Shown here in pieces: positions 19,213 to 29,449 of a stretch of DNA of 64,000 nt. Made by a program: the position numbers and the translations under genes. Position 1 is the first letter of the stretch. The number at the start of each line of letters is the position of its first letter. Source of the DNA: DATFDN01 sp963762525 (GTDB lineage Bacteria > Pseudomonadota > Alphaproteobacteria > Acetobacterales > Acetobacteraceae); contig CAVXKT010000011.1 in the NCBI GenBank assembly GCA_963762525.1, positions 1,178,001 to 1,242,000 of the forward strand, given 5' to 3'. Under the pieces are notes generated by a model. That model worked only from the letters and a program-made list of their open reading frames with translations. It ran no database searches and was not told where the DNA came from.

Positions 19213-19724
19213 TTCACGCGCCGGAGTTCGGGGCTGCGCTCACCTTCGGTGTCCCGGCGCACGCGCTCGCGCGCGCGCGCCAGACGCGACATCACGGTGC
19301 CGATCGGGATCCCGAGCGCCCGGGCGCGATTTCGGCGTAGGTCAGCTCCTCGACCGTGACCAGGAGCAGGACGGAGCGATAATCCTCGGGCAAACGTTCC
19401 ACCGCGCGCATGACGTCTCGGGCCCCCAGATAGTCCTCCTGCGACGCGTTCAAGGCCAGATTGTGCTCAGGGACGGCATCCATGGGGACCGACTGGCCCG
19501 TGCGCCCGGTGCCGCCGAACCCGGCTCACGTAGAGGTTGTGCAAGATCGCGAACAGCCATGGCCGCATCTCCGCATCATTGCGAAGCGTATGCAATCGGT
19601 CGAGCGCGCGCAGCAGGCACTCATGCACCAGGTCGTCCACCTCCTGACGGTCCCGGAGCAGGGCGCCGGCGTAGCGCCTCAATGCCGGAATGCACGCCTC
19701 CAGGAGCGCCATCGAGCCCGGCAT
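19209..19724 (-). CDS. ECF RNA polymerase sigma factor (two frameshifts)
   Basis: Extracytoplasmic-function sigma factor of about 170 residues. Region 2 is DRQEVDDLVHECLLRALDRLHTL and region 4 is YAEIARALGIPIGTVMSRLARARERV. As written it is split in three. One extra C near 19480 separates VGP from MDAVPEHNL. One extra G near 19331 breaks EIARALG. Both repairs restore an uninterrupted protein ending ELRRVK, whose TGA overlaps the anti-sigma GTG. The upstream genes on the same strand are the two cytochrome genes, 240 bp away, which are candidate regulon members. Confidence 0.8.
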
Positions 19725-19965
19725 GGCCGATCACCGCATCGGCGCTGCACGGAGAAGGCCGCCGGCTCCAATTCGATCATCCGATCTTCGAAGCGAGCGC
19801 GGCATGGCTGACTGCCTCTCGGAAGGCCATCCCGCAAGCCGCGTTCACGATCCCTTTGCGGGGACAGACGCGCGGAACGGTCGTCTATTCCACGCCGGCC
19901 CGGGCGGGTTCGTCAACCGGTATCTGTGGTTTCAAGTTGTAGCGAATCGAAAGTGCTACCGGCGT

Positions 19966-21336
19966 TCAGAACGCTAGCCAGGCGTAGAGGAACAGGGTGT
20001 TGTTGCCGCTGGCGTCGTGGCCGAAGCCGTCATAATTCCTGCTGCCGCCGTTGAATAGCGTGTAGATGACGTACTGAACCCCGAGCTTCAGGTTGGCGAG
20101 CGGTCGACCCCAGGAGTCCGATTTGCCGAACGGCACCCAGTCGGCCTCGATGGTGAAGCTGTTGCTGTTCGGCTTGCCGTTGGCGCTGCCGCTGATCGGT
20201 GAGCGGGCGAACAGGGCGGGGTTGGCGTTGCCGGTGGTGTTCTGCCAGCCGAGATTGATCCCGTAAGTCTGCTGGTAGAAATACGCGACGTTGACCCGAA
20301 CCTGGTTGAGATGATTGCCGGGACCGCTCGATGTTCCCAGTTCGGTGGAACCCCTGAGGTCCTGGTTTTCGCGGGTGAGGATGGCGTCGGCGGTGAACGT
20401 GTTGGTGCCGTCGCCGATGAATTGGTAGCCGCCGTCGATGGCGAAGTCGGTGTAGCTGTCGCGACCGAACGTGCCATCGAACGTGCGTTCGCCGGTCGCC
20501 GGATTGAGATTGGAGTGCAGCAGCAGCCCGCCGACATGCGCCGACTGGCCCGCCCAGTCCCACTCATAGGCGATGCGCGCATAGGGCGCGGGATTGGATG
20601 TGGACCCGGGACCGAGCGCGGTGCCGGTCACTTTCAGCGCGGTCGGACCGAAGCTGTTGTAGAGACCGCCTTCCAGATAGAGGCTGCGGTCGTACCAGCC
20701 GTACACGGTGGTGCCGATGGAGTTGCCGATCAGACCTCCGGCGAGCAACGGCTGCGCGGCCGGCGTCGGCGCCAGCCTCGAGGTCGCGAACGGAAAAATC
20801 CACGCGAAGGTGGAGTTGTACGGGTCCTGGACCGTCGGTCCGTTGTTTACCGACAGGCCGAGGCGCAGCTCGCTGCCTCGGAGATCGAGCGGCGTGGTCA
20901 TGCGCAGGTCGGTGTTGTCGAGAGCGAACCCGTGGCCGACGCCGTCATAGGTGCCTTGGATGAAGGCGCCGGCGTAATCGGTCAGCCGCCCCGCCAGAAA
21001 GACACTGATCTGGTCCAGCGCGGCGTTGTTGTTGCGGGCGAAGTCGGGTGCGGCGGCGCTCGGCTGCGGCGCGTTCGTGTGCGTGAAGGAGCCGAGGATG
21101 AATCCGGCCAGCGGAATTTTCGACAGGATTCCCTCGCCGCCGGTCTGCGTGTAGCCGCCGATCTTGAACGCCCGGCCGAGCGGGGTGAGCTGCGGCCCGA
21201 ACGCGCCGACATGACAGGCCGTGCAGGGCTGCCCGGTTTGCGCGGCGAATGAGGGGAGCGCTTGCGCCGTCCGGCTCGCCGCCGTGAGCAGGAGAGCAAC
21301 GACGAACGGCCGGCCGATCGCGCGGAGGGAACGCAT
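19966..21336 (-). CDS. Cyc2-like fused outer-membrane monohaem cytochrome-porin
   Basis: A 456-residue outer-membrane protein. The signal peptide ends near AQA at residue 26. Immediately after it comes one haem c site, LPSFAAQTGQPCTACH (CTACH at 38-42), followed by FGPQLTPLGRAFKIGGYT. The remaining 390 or so residues are a beta-barrel: alternating hydrophobic strands with many Gly/Asn/Thr turns, ending in FLYAWLAF with the C-terminal Phe recognised by the BAM machinery. This order (signal, single CxxCH, LTPxGRxFKxxGY, porin) is that of Cyc2, the outer-membrane iron oxidase. Homologues also occur in bacteria not known to oxidise iron, so the donor is uncertain. A soluble cytochrome c gene lies 15 bp upstream. 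Confidence 0.7.
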   Translation of the reverse strand: MRSLRAIGRPFVVALLLTAASRTAQALPSFAAQTGQPCTACHVGAFGPQLTPLGRAFKIGGYTQTGGEGILSKIPLAGFILGSFTHTNAPQPSAAAPDFARNNNAALDQISVFLAGRLTDYAGAFIQGTYDGVGHGFALDNTDLRMTTPLDLRGSELRLGLSVNNGPTVQDPYNSTFAWIFPFATSRLAPTPAAQPLLAGGLIGNSIGTTVYGWYDRSLYLEGGLYNSFGPTALKVTGTALGPGSTSNPAPYARIAYEWDWAGQSAHVGGLLLHSNLNPATGERTFDGTFGRDSYTDFAIDGGYQFIGDGTNTFTADAILTRENQDLRGSTELGTSSGPGNHLNQVRVNVAYFYQQTYGINLGWQNTTGNANPALFARSPISGSANGKPNSNSFTIEADWVPFGKSDSWGRPLANLKLGVQYVIYTLFNGGSRNYDGFGHDASGNNTLFLYAWLAF

Positions 21337-21351
21337 GCGGGCGGTTCCCGA

Positions 21352-21726
21352 TCAGCGCAGGGTCGCGAGATAAGCGATCAGATCGGCCCGCTGCTTCGGG
21401 TCCTTCAGGCCCGGATAGTTCATCAGCGTGCCGGGGACGACCTTTCCGGGCGCGGTCAGATAGCGATCGAGAACGGCAACGTCCCAGGTGATGCCGGAAC
21501 GTCGGTTGGCGGCGGAGTAGTGAAAGCCGGGGACGATGCCGGAGTGCCGTCCGACCACCGAAAACAGGCTCGGGCCGATGATGTTTCGAGCGGGCCGCGG
21601 GGAGTGGCAGATGCTGCACTGCGAATTGAAGACCCGTTCGCCCGCGGCGGCGTCCAGGGCTTGCGCGCGGATGGCCGCGCTGAAGGGTGCGGCGATCGCA
21701 ACCGCCAACAGAACCAAGCGTCGCAT
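21352..21726 (-). CDS. Small periplasmic c-type cytochrome
   Basis: A 124-residue class I cytochrome c. The signal peptide is MRRLVLLAVAIAAPFSAAIRAQA. The haem site CSICH is at residues 37-41 and the axial methionine is in VPGTLMNYPGLK, about 57 residues on. The C-terminal helix is DLIAYLATL. It is the first gene of a pair with the Cyc2-like protein and the natural candidate to carry electrons across the periplasm between that protein and an inner-membrane acceptor. Confidence 0.87.
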   Translation of the reverse strand: MRRLVLLAVAIAAPFSAAIRAQALDAAAGERVFNSQCSICHSPRPARNIIGPSLFSVVGRHSGIVPGFHYSAANRRSGITWDVAVLDRYLTAPGKVVPGTLMNYPGLKDPKQRADLIAYLATLR

Positions 21727-21933
21727 TCGGGCGGGTCCTTGCTCCGGGTCTGCGCACTCCGGGCGGAGCCGCTTCGAGGCATTGGACGCACGCGACGGGG
21801 GTTTTATTTCCCGACGCCGACGAGGTTTTTCCGTGAGGGCGAGTTAACGCACGAACGGCGCCTGAACATCGTTTCATCCCCGGTTGCAGGACCGTGACTT
21901 TGCGCGGTTCGCGTCGATGCCGATGTGATCGGC

Positions 21934-23338
21934 ATGACGCGGCCGCCGGCAATTCTCTGGTTTCGCAACGATCTTCGCCTTGCCGATCACCCGGCGCTGA
22001 GCGCCGCGGCCGCGGAGGGGCGGCCCGTTCTGCCGGTGTTCGTGCTCGACGAGGCGGCCGAGCCGGGGGGCGCGGCGAAGTGGTGGCTGCACCATAGCCT
22101 CGCCGCGCTGGCAGCGGACCTTCGGAAGCTCGGCGCGCCGTTGATCCTGCGGCGCGGGGTGGCGAGCGAGCACCTGCTCGCGATCGCGCGCGAGACCGGC
22201 GCCGCGGTGGTTCACGCGGGCGACAGCGCCGCGCCCCGCGAGCGCGCCCGGGAGGCGGAGGTCGCGGCGGCGCTGGAGGCGGCGGGAATCGCGTTCCACC
22301 GTCACCGCACGTCGATGCTGTTCGATCCCGAGCGGCTGCGCACGCAAGCGGGCGCCCCGTTCCAGGTTTACACGCCGTTCGCCCGCGCCTGCCATGCGAC
22401 CGGCGGCCCGCCGCCGCCGCCGCCGGCGCCGCACCGGCTGCACGCCCCGGCCCGCCCGCCATCCGGGGAACGGCTCGATGACTGGCAGCTGTTGCCGACG
22501 CGCCCGGACTGGGCGGGCCGCCTGCGCGCGACCTGGCGTCCGGGCGAGGCGACGGCGCGGGCGCGGCTCGGTCAATTCCTGGCCGAGGAGGTCGCCGACT
22601 ACGCCGCCGGCCGCGACCGCCCGCGGCTCGATGTCACCTCGCGGCTGTCGCCGCATCTGCGCTGGGGCGAAATTTCGCCGGCCGGCGTCTGGCACGACGC
22701 CCTGGCGGTCGGCGGTCCCGGCGTCGGCAAATTCATCTCCGAGCTGCTGTGGCGCGAGTTCAGCTATCACCTGCTCTGGCATTTCCCGCATCTGCCCGAC
22801 CGCCCGCTCCGTCCCGCCTTCTCGGCGATGCCCTGGCGCGACGATCCGGCCGGCTTGCGGGCCTGGCGGCGGGGGCGCACCGGCGTTCCCATCGTCGATG
22901 CCGGAATGCGCCAGCTCTGGAATATCGGCTGGATGCACAACCGGGTGCGGCTGATCGCCGCCTCGTTCCTGGTCAAGCACCTGCTGATCGACTGGCGGCA
23001 GGGCGCCGCCTGGTTCCTCGATACGCTGGTGGACGCCGATCTCGCCAACAACAGCGCGAGCTGGCAGTGGGTCGCCGGATCGGGTGCCGAACTCGGCGCC
23101 GTTCGTGCGCATCTTCAATCCGGTTCTGCAAGCGCACAAATTCGACCCCGACGGCGACTATATCCGCGCCCATGTTCCCGAACTGGCGGAGCTGCCGGCG
23201 CCGCTGATCCACGCACCAGGGGAGGCCACCGAGCTGGAGTTGCGGGCGGTCGGGGCCGCCGACTACCCGCGCCCGCTGGTCGATCTGAAGGCGGGCCGGG
23301 CGCGGGCGCTGGCGGCGTTTGCGACGCTCGGCTCATGA
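21934..23338 (+). CDS. phr: Deoxyribodipyrimidine photolyase (one frameshift)
   Basis: Light-driven repair of cyclobutane pyrimidine dimers; FAD is the catalytic cofactor. The N-terminal antenna domain starts PPAILWFRNDLRLADHPALS. The FAD domain has SRLSPHLRWGEISP, GVPIVDAGMRQLWNIGWMHNR and DADLANNSASWQWVAG. One extra A near 23090 breaks the frame just before APFVRIFNPVLQAHKFDPDG; across it the protein is about 468 residues and ends FATLGS. The start is ATG 21934; the GTG at 21925 is an alternative. The stop overlaps the start of the phosphoesterase gene (ATGA). Confidence 0.88.
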
Positions 23339-24018
23339 CCGCGCTCGCCATCCCCGACGGCGCGCCGCTGCGCGTGGTGGGCGATGTGCACGGCGACGCC
23401 GCCGCCTTCGCCTTCGCCGCCGCCACCGATCGCTTCGTGGTGCAGCTGGGCGATCTCGTCGATCAGGGGCCGCGCAGCGACGAGGTTTTGCGGATGATGT
23501 TCCGCCTGATCGACGAGGGGCGCGGGCTGTTCCTGCTCGGCAATCACGAGCATAAGCTGGCGCGCGCGCTCGCCGGGCAAGCGGTGCGACCGGAGCCCGG
23601 GCTCGAGGCGACGCTCGCCAAGCTCGATCCGGCGCTGCGGGCGCGCGCCGTCATCGAGATTGCGCGCGCGCCGGTCTGGCTGCGCCGGGGCGATACGCTG
23701 TTCGTCCACGCCGGCTTTCACACCGACATGCTGAACGGCCCCGCCCCTGCACCGGGATTCGGCCGCGCCCGGGGGGCGGTGGCGCGGGCGCTGTTCGGCG
23801 AGTTGACCGGGCGGATGCAGGCGGACCGCTACCCCGAGCGGAGCTTGCGCTGGGTGCACCGCATTCCCGAGGGCATCACCGTCTATTGCGGCCACGACCG
23901 CCGCAGCGCCGACGGCCGGCCCTATGTGCGCCGCGGCGCGCTGGGGGGGACGGCGATCTTCCTCGACACCGGCGCCGGCAAGGGCGGGCATCTCTCGTGG
24001 ATCGACCTGCCGAGCTGA
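23335..24018 (+). CDS. Calcineurin-like metallophosphoesterase (Ser/Thr phosphatase or ApaH-like)
   Basis: A 227-residue cytosolic metallophosphoesterase with the family motifs in order: GDVHGD near residue 18, GDLVDQG near 40, GNHEHKL near 67, a histidine in VHAGFHTD near 126, and CGHDRR near 185. These residues bind the dinuclear metal centre. The family includes bis(5'-nucleosyl)-tetraphosphatases and protein phosphatases; the substrate cannot be told from sequence. Its ATG overlaps the photolyase stop, so they are co-translated. It reads on without a frameshift. Confidence 0.83.
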   Translation: MTALAIPDGAPLRVVGDVHGDAAAFAFAAATDRFVVQLGDLVDQGPRSDEVLRMMFRLIDEGRGLFLLGNHEHKLARALAGQAVRPEPGLEATLAKLDPALRARAVIEIARAPVWLRRGDTLFVHAGFHTDMLNGPAPAPGFGRARGAVARALFGELTGRMQADRYPERSLRWVHRIPEGITVYCGHDRRSADGRPYVRRGALGGTAIFLDTGAGKGGHLSWIDLPS

Positions 24019-24106
24019 CCCACCTGCAATCGCCCTGCGCATCTCGCGGTGTGACGGCCCGGGCGCGCGGATCGACCCGCCGGGCTGACCCGCTTACCTT
24101 CCGCCC

Positions 24107-25923
24107 ATGATCGTCGCTCTCGCCGGCCATGTCGATCACGGCAAGACCGCGCTGATCCGCGCGCTCACCGGGACCGACCCCGACCGGCTGCCGGAGGAGA
24201 AGCGCCGGGGGATGACGATCGATCTCGGCTTCGCCTACGGGGTGTTGCCGGACGGACGGCGAATCGGCTTCGTCGATGTGCCGGGCCATGAGCGGCTGTT
24301 GGCGAACATGCTCGCCGGCGTGCTGGCGATCCGCCACGCGCTGCTGGTGGTCGCCGCCGATGACGGGTTGATGCCGCAGACGCGCGAGCATCTGGACATT
24401 TTGCGCCTGACCTCGGTGCCGCAGGTGATCGCCGCCGTCACCAAGACCGATCGCGTGGATGCCGACCGCCTGGCGGCGGTGCTGGCGGAGGTGCGGGCGC
24501 TGCTCGCCGAGACCTATCCGCGCGCGCCGATCCTGCCCGTATGCGCCCCGACCGGCGCCGGCTGCGCGGCGCTGCTGGCGGCGCTGGCCGCGCTGGATGC
24601 GCCGATGCCGGCCGATGGCGGGGTCCGCATCGCCATCGACCGCGCCTTCGTGCTGGCGGGCGCCGGGCTGGTGGTGACGGGGATGGTGGCGGCCGGCGCG
24701 GTCGAGCCGGGTGCTGCGCTCATTCTCACGCCGTCGCGGCTCGGGGCGCGGGTGCGCGCGCTGCAGGTCGCCAACGCCCCCGCCCATCGCGCCGTCGCCG
24801 GCGACCGCTGCGCGCTGTCGATCACCGGGCCGCGCCTGGAGCGCGGTCGCGTCCGGCGCGGCGACTGGCTGGTGGCGCCGGCGCTCCATGCGCCGACCGC
24901 GCGGCTCGATGCCTTGCTGCGCCCGGCTCGGCGCTCCGCCACGGCGCGCGGGTCCGCGTTCATCTGGGCGCCGCGGAGGTGGCGGGGCGGGCGCTGGTGG
25001 CGGGCGGGGCGGACCTCGGGGGCGAGGGGACGGTGCATCTGATTCTGAACCGGCCCGTCGCCGCCCTGCATGGCGATCGGCTGGTGCTGCGCGACGAGGC
25101 GGGGCGGGTGGCGGCCGGCGGGCATGTGATCGACCCGTTTCCGCCCGAGCGTCGCCAGACCTCGGCCGCCCGCACGGCGCGGTTGCGCGCGCAATCCGAA
25201 GCCGATCCGGCGCGGGCGCTGGCGGCGCTGCTGGCGGCCGAGGGTGCCGTCGATCTCCGCCGCTTCGCGCTCGCGCGCAACCTCGCGCAAGCGCCGGCGG
25301 CTGCGCGGGTGATCGGCGACGTCGCGCTTTCGGAAGAGACCCATGCGGCACTGCGCATCCGCCTGCTGGCGACGCTTGCCGGGTGGCATGCGGCGCAGCC
25401 GGACATGGTCGGTCCGAACAAGCCGGTGCTGCTCGCGCGCGCCGGGGCCGACGCCGCGATCGCGGCGGCCGTGCTCGGCGAATTGCTGGCCGAGCGGCTG
25501 CTGGTGCAGGAGGGCGCCGCGCTGCGGCTGCCCGGGCACCGTCCGGTGCTGGGCGAGGCCGACGAGGCGCTGTGGCCGGCGCTGCGCGCGCTGTTGGAAG
25601 CGCCGCTCCGCCCGCCGCGCATCCGCGAATTGGCGGCGGCGCTGGAGATGGAACTGGAGGCGCTGGAGGCGGCGCTGGTGCGGCTGGAGCGCTTCGGGCG
25701 CCTGCAGCGGGTGGCGCCGAACCGCGTGTTCCTGCCGGAGACGATCGAGCGCCTCATCGATGCGGCGCGCGCGCTCGCCGCCGAGCCGCCCGAGCACGCC
25801 TTCACCGCCGCCGAGTTCAACGCCCGGACCGGGATCGGGCGCAACCTCGTCATTCAGGTGCTGGAGTATCTCGACCGCGCCGGCATCACCCGCCGCGAGG
25901 GCAATCTGCGGTGCTTGGTCTAG
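24107..25923 (+). CDS. selB: Selenocysteine-specific elongation factor SelB (one frameshift)
   Basis: GTPase that delivers selenocysteyl-tRNA to UGA codons marked by a SECIS element. G-domain motifs are visible: GHVDHGKT at residues 6-13, DVPGHERL near 61, TKTD near 116. A beta-barrel domain follows, then C-terminal winged helices (from about 400) that bind SECIS RNA. The frame breaks at about 24930-24945, where a base appears to be missing; the second part continues LRHGARVRVHLGAAEVAGRALV and runs to the end. Repaired length is about 605 residues. No selA, selC or selD is in the window, so selenoprotein synthesis is implied elsewhere in the genome. Confidence 0.88.
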
Positions 25924-25937
25924 GGCGGAACGACCTT

Positions 25938-26065
25938 TGTCACGGTGCCAACCTCTATCTCTCGGTGATCACCGTCTCCGAGGTGTGGGACGGCATTGCG
26001 CGGCTCGGGCCGCGCCCCCGGGTTGGCGACCCGGCCTTCGTCGCCATGGCGCAAAAGCACGGTAG
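25938..26065 (+). pseudogene. VapC (PIN-domain toxin) remnant
   Basis: A short in-frame stretch reads GANLYLSVITVSEVWDGIARL, matching the conserved core of VapC toxins (LYLSVITxxEIxxGI). Neither the N-terminal Asp-containing start nor the C-terminal half of a PIN domain is present, and there is no start codon. It lies 15 bp after the selB stop and before the accessory cassette, so it probably marks an old insertion or deletion boundary. The rest of the 313-bp gap 25924-26236 shows no gene. Confidence 0.5.
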
Positions 26066-26236
26066 CCGTGCTGCCCCGCGACCTCCGCCATCCATCCCGC
26101 CGCAGTTCCTGCGCTCAATTCGCTTGAAGCGCCGTCGGACGCGGGTGAATAAGCCGGGGCGCGATATACTGCTCAAGCAGCGCGGAAGCGGCGATGGTTC
26201 ATAAAGGGTATTCTGCGCAGGCAGCCGGGAAGCCGA

Positions 26237-29038
26237 ATGAACGCCGTCGAGATCGAAGAGGCCATCTCCGCGCTCGCCGAGCAGCCGTTCGACGCCGGCG
26301 GAGTTTCCGTTCGCCTTCCTGCAAGCCTTCGGCAACAAGGAGACGACGCTCAAGCGCCTGCGCAAGGGCGAGTCGAACAAGTCCGACCTGGGCGGCGTCC
26401 TCCAGACCAACAACATCCATATCGCCGTCGCCGCCGCCGGCGAGGTCACGAAGACCCTCGCCGCGCTGAAGGCCAGCCCGGCGACGGCCAGGGCCAAGGC
26501 GAAGTTCGTCCTGGCGACCGATGGCGAGACGTTCGAGGCCGAGGACCTGGCGAGCGGCGAGACGGTCGCCTGCGCCTATGCCGACTTCCCGGACCATTTC
26601 GGCTTCTTCCTGCCGCTCGCCGGCATCACCACCGTCAAGCAGGTCCGCGAAAGCTCCTTCGACATCCGGGCCACCAGCCGCCTGAACCGGCTCTATGTCG
26701 AGCTGCTGAAGGACAATCCCGACTGGGGCACGGCCGCGCGCCGCCACGACATGAACCACTTCATGGCGCGGCTGATCTTCTGCTTCTTCGCCGAGGACAC
26801 CGACATCTTCAACGGCACCGGCCTGTTCACCGCCACCGATCGAGCAGATGAGCGCGCGGGACTCGTCCAACACCCATGAGGTGATCGGCGAGCTGTTCCG
26901 CGCCATGAACACGCCGATCGCGGAGCGCGCCGCCGCGAAGCTGCGCCCGCTGGGCCGACGTGTTCCCCTATGTGAACGGCGGGCTGTTCTCCGGCAGCCT
27001 GGACGTGCCGCGCTTCAGCCGGATCGCGCGCTCCTACCTCCTCCACATCGGCGGTCTCGACTGGACGAAGATCAACCCGGACATCTTCGGCTCGATGATC
27101 CAGGCCGTCGCCGAGGACGAGGAGCGCGGCGCGCTCGGCATGCACTACACCAGCGTGCCGAACATCCTGAAGGTGCTGAACCCGCTGTTCCTCGACGATC
27201 TGCGGGCGAAGCTGGAGGAGGCCGGCGACAACGCCGCGCAAGCTGCTGAACCTGCGCAAGCGCATGGCGCGGATCCGGGTGTTCGACCCGGCCTGCGGCT
27301 CGGGCAATTTCCTCGTCATCGCCTACAAGGAGATGCGGGCGATCGAGGCCGAGATCAACGAGCGGCGCGGCGAGAGCGGAGCGGCGCATCCGAAATCCCG
27401 CTCACCAACTTCCGCGGCATCGAACTGCGCGACTTCCCGGCCGAGATCGCGCGCCTCGCGCTGATCATCGCCGAGTATCCAGTGCGACGTGCTCTATCGC
27501 GGCCAGAAGGAGGCTCTTGCCGAGTTCCTGCCGCTCGACGCCGAGAACTGGATCACCTGCGGCAACGCGCTGCGGCTCGACTGGCTGAGCATCTGCCCGC
27601 CGACCGGGACGGGCGTGAAGCACCACGCCGACGACCTGTTCCACACGCCGCTCGATCAGGCGCAGATCGACTTCGAGAACGAGGGCGGGGAGACATACAT
27701 CTGCGGCAATCCGCCGTATCTGGGGAGCCAAGATCAGACAGCCGAGCAAAAGCCGATCTGGCGATTGCTTTTGCCGAGTGATCAAGACTGCGAAGTCTGC
27801 TTGACTATGTTGCCGGCTGGTTCATCAAGGCCGCAAGATTCATCACTGAGCAATGGAGGCCTCTGCGCTTTCGTGGCCACGAATTCATTTGCCAAGGGAA
27901 CAGGTGCCCTATTCTGGCCTCGACTTTTCGCGAGCAGGACTTGCAGATACGCTTTGCCTACACTTCGTTTCGGTGGTCAAACCTCGCATCCAACAAGGCA
28001 GGCGTAACTGTGTCGATCATCGGCATTGGACCAAGCTCAGAACCGACCCGAAACTACCTGATTTGACGGTGAGCAGATTCAGGAGGTCGCAGGTCATATT
28101 AAGCCTTATCTTGTGCCGCGACCGTGATACTGTCGTTATCGAGCGCCGGGCGCCGATCTCAGACCTCACGCCAGATGGCGAACGGCATCAATGCCGAACG
28201 ACGATGGCGAACTTCTTCTGAGTGTGCGAAGACGATAGCAGACCTCGTACAGCTGGCGGCCAGATGCTGAGTATCTATTGCCGACAGTTTCTCGGATCGC
28301 ATGAAGTTCATCAGGGCGAGATGCGCTATTGTCTTTGGATAGAGGATGAACGAGCGCGAAGGCAGCGCGCAGCGATCCGCGCAGATCAACGAACGGATTG
28401 ACACAGTTACGCAGGCACAGCAGAAGCCAGTGACCGGCCGAGACGAACGCGCTTGCACGGTCGCTCATCGGTTTCGGCAGATACGGCGTCACCAAGAAGG
28501 GCGAGCGCATGCATTGTCCCGCGCCATCAGCTCGGAACGCAGGCCGTATCTTCCCTGCCGGATCGTTTCCGATGACACGGTTATCGAGCGATAGTGCATT
28601 TGCGTCTCTACGACGCTCCAGCTGATGGAACTTGGCTGCTGATCGCTTCGCGACTGCACTTGTATGGATCGCAACCGTTTGCGGCAAGCTGAAAACACGA
28701 CTATCCGCTATTCCAACACCCTCGGCTGGAACACCTTTCCCGTCCCCACGCTCACCGAGAAGAACAAGGCCGACCTGACCCGCTGCGCCGAGGACATCCT
28801 GCTGGCGCGCGAGGCGCATTTCCCGGCGACGATCGCCGATCTCTACGACCCGGACACCATGCCGGCCGATCTGCGCGAGGCGCATGAGCGCAACGACGAG
28901 GTGCTGGAGCGCATCTATATCGGCCGCCGGTTCCGCAACGACACCGAGCGGCTGGAGAAGCTGTTCGAACTCTACACGAAGATGACCGCGGACAAGAAAA
29001 GCCCTCGCAACGGGACGGGTCTGAAGACGGCGACATGA
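26237..29038 (+). pseudogene. MmeI-family class I DNA methyltransferase (many frameshifts)
   Basis: SAM-dependent DNA methyltransferase, probably N6-adenine. Repaired blocks in order: MNAVEIEEAISALAEQPFDA; SRLNRLYVELLKDNPDWGT; HFMARLIFCFFAEDTDIF; GALGMHYTSVPNILKVLNPL; motif I RVFDPACGSGNFLVIAYKEM near 27285; motif IV ICGNPPYL near 27700; a lower-GC target-recognition region 27770-28650; and a C-terminal block NTLGWNTFPVPTLTEKNKAD. Length is about 930 residues, as in the MmeI family. I do not see the D...ExK nuclease motif of MmeI near the N-terminus, so cutting is probably done by the partner GIY-YIG protein. At least twelve frameshifts occur (for example near 26303, 26850, 26955, 27240, 27380, 27478). 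Most are one extra base with codons otherwise intact. Confidence 0.75.
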
Positions 29039-29325
29039 GCAGGGTTCGAGTGGGACGAGGAAAAGAACCGCGTTAATCAGCGCAAGCATGGAATCAGCTT
29101 TGAGGAAGCCTCGACGATCTTCGAGGGTCCTGTGCTCTCACTTGAAGACGAAGGGCACCAGAGCGAAGTCAGAGAGCGGAGCTACGGTCGTCATTGGTGG
29201 GAGTAGTGGTAGTCTGCGTCGTCCACACGGATCGGGAAGGGCTCACACGGATCATCAGCGCGCGCAAGGCGACCAGGAATGAACGGAAACACTTCGATGC
29301 CTATCTCGAAAAAGCGACTGGCTGA
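29036..29325 (+). pseudogene. brnT: BrnT-family ribonuclease toxin (frameshifted)
   Basis: Repaired sequence MSRFEWDEEKNRVNQRKHGI, then SFEEASTIFEGPVLSLEDE, a VRERS-type strand, GVVVVCVVHTDREG, and the terminal RIISARKATRNERKHFDAYL. This is the standard BrnT pattern (FEWDEAKN...KHGI...RIISAR). BrnT is a RelE-like ribonuclease neutralised by BrnA. Breaks lie just after the start (extra G near 29045) and near 29190-29205. It begins at the last codons of the methyltransferase, and brnA starts inside its 3' end. In known systems the BrnTA complex represses its own promoter; here the pair lacks a separate gap upstream. Confidence 0.8.
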
Positions 29326-29443
29326 AATCGCGGCGATCGCCGATGAGGACATCGACACCTCGGAGATTCCCGAGGCCGACGAAGAGTTCTTCAAGAAGGC
29401 GAAGCTCACCATGCCGGGCGACGCCTGCGCTCGCAGGAGCTGA
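29297..29443 (+). CDS. brnA: BrnA-family antitoxin
   Basis: A 48-residue protein starting MPISKKRLAEIAAIADEDID, then TSEIPEADEEFFKKAKLTMP. The IAAIxDEDIDTSEIPE block is diagnostic of short BrnA antitoxins, which combine a toxin-binding segment with a ribbon-helix-helix DNA-binding part. It is shorter than many BrnA proteins; the last residues (GDACARRS) diverge from the expected basic tail, so the stop at 29441-29443 may be a frameshift product. It overlaps brnT by 29 nt and ends 6 nt before the helicase ATG. Confidence 0.78.
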   Translation: MPISKKRLAEIAAIADEDIDTSEIPEADEEFFKKAKLTMPGDACARRS

Positions 29444-29449
29444 GCGCAA

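Noticed and set aside
25924..26236. tRNA-Sec gene or attachment site between selB and the accessory cassette
   Set aside because: I looked for a cloverleaf with a long variable arm and for direct repeats flanking the cassette and saw neither by eye.
26237..26700. MmeI-type N-terminal endonuclease in the methyltransferase
   Set aside because: The D...ExK nuclease signature is not visible in the repaired N-terminal 150 residues, so I do not claim that it is a self-contained type IIG enzyme.
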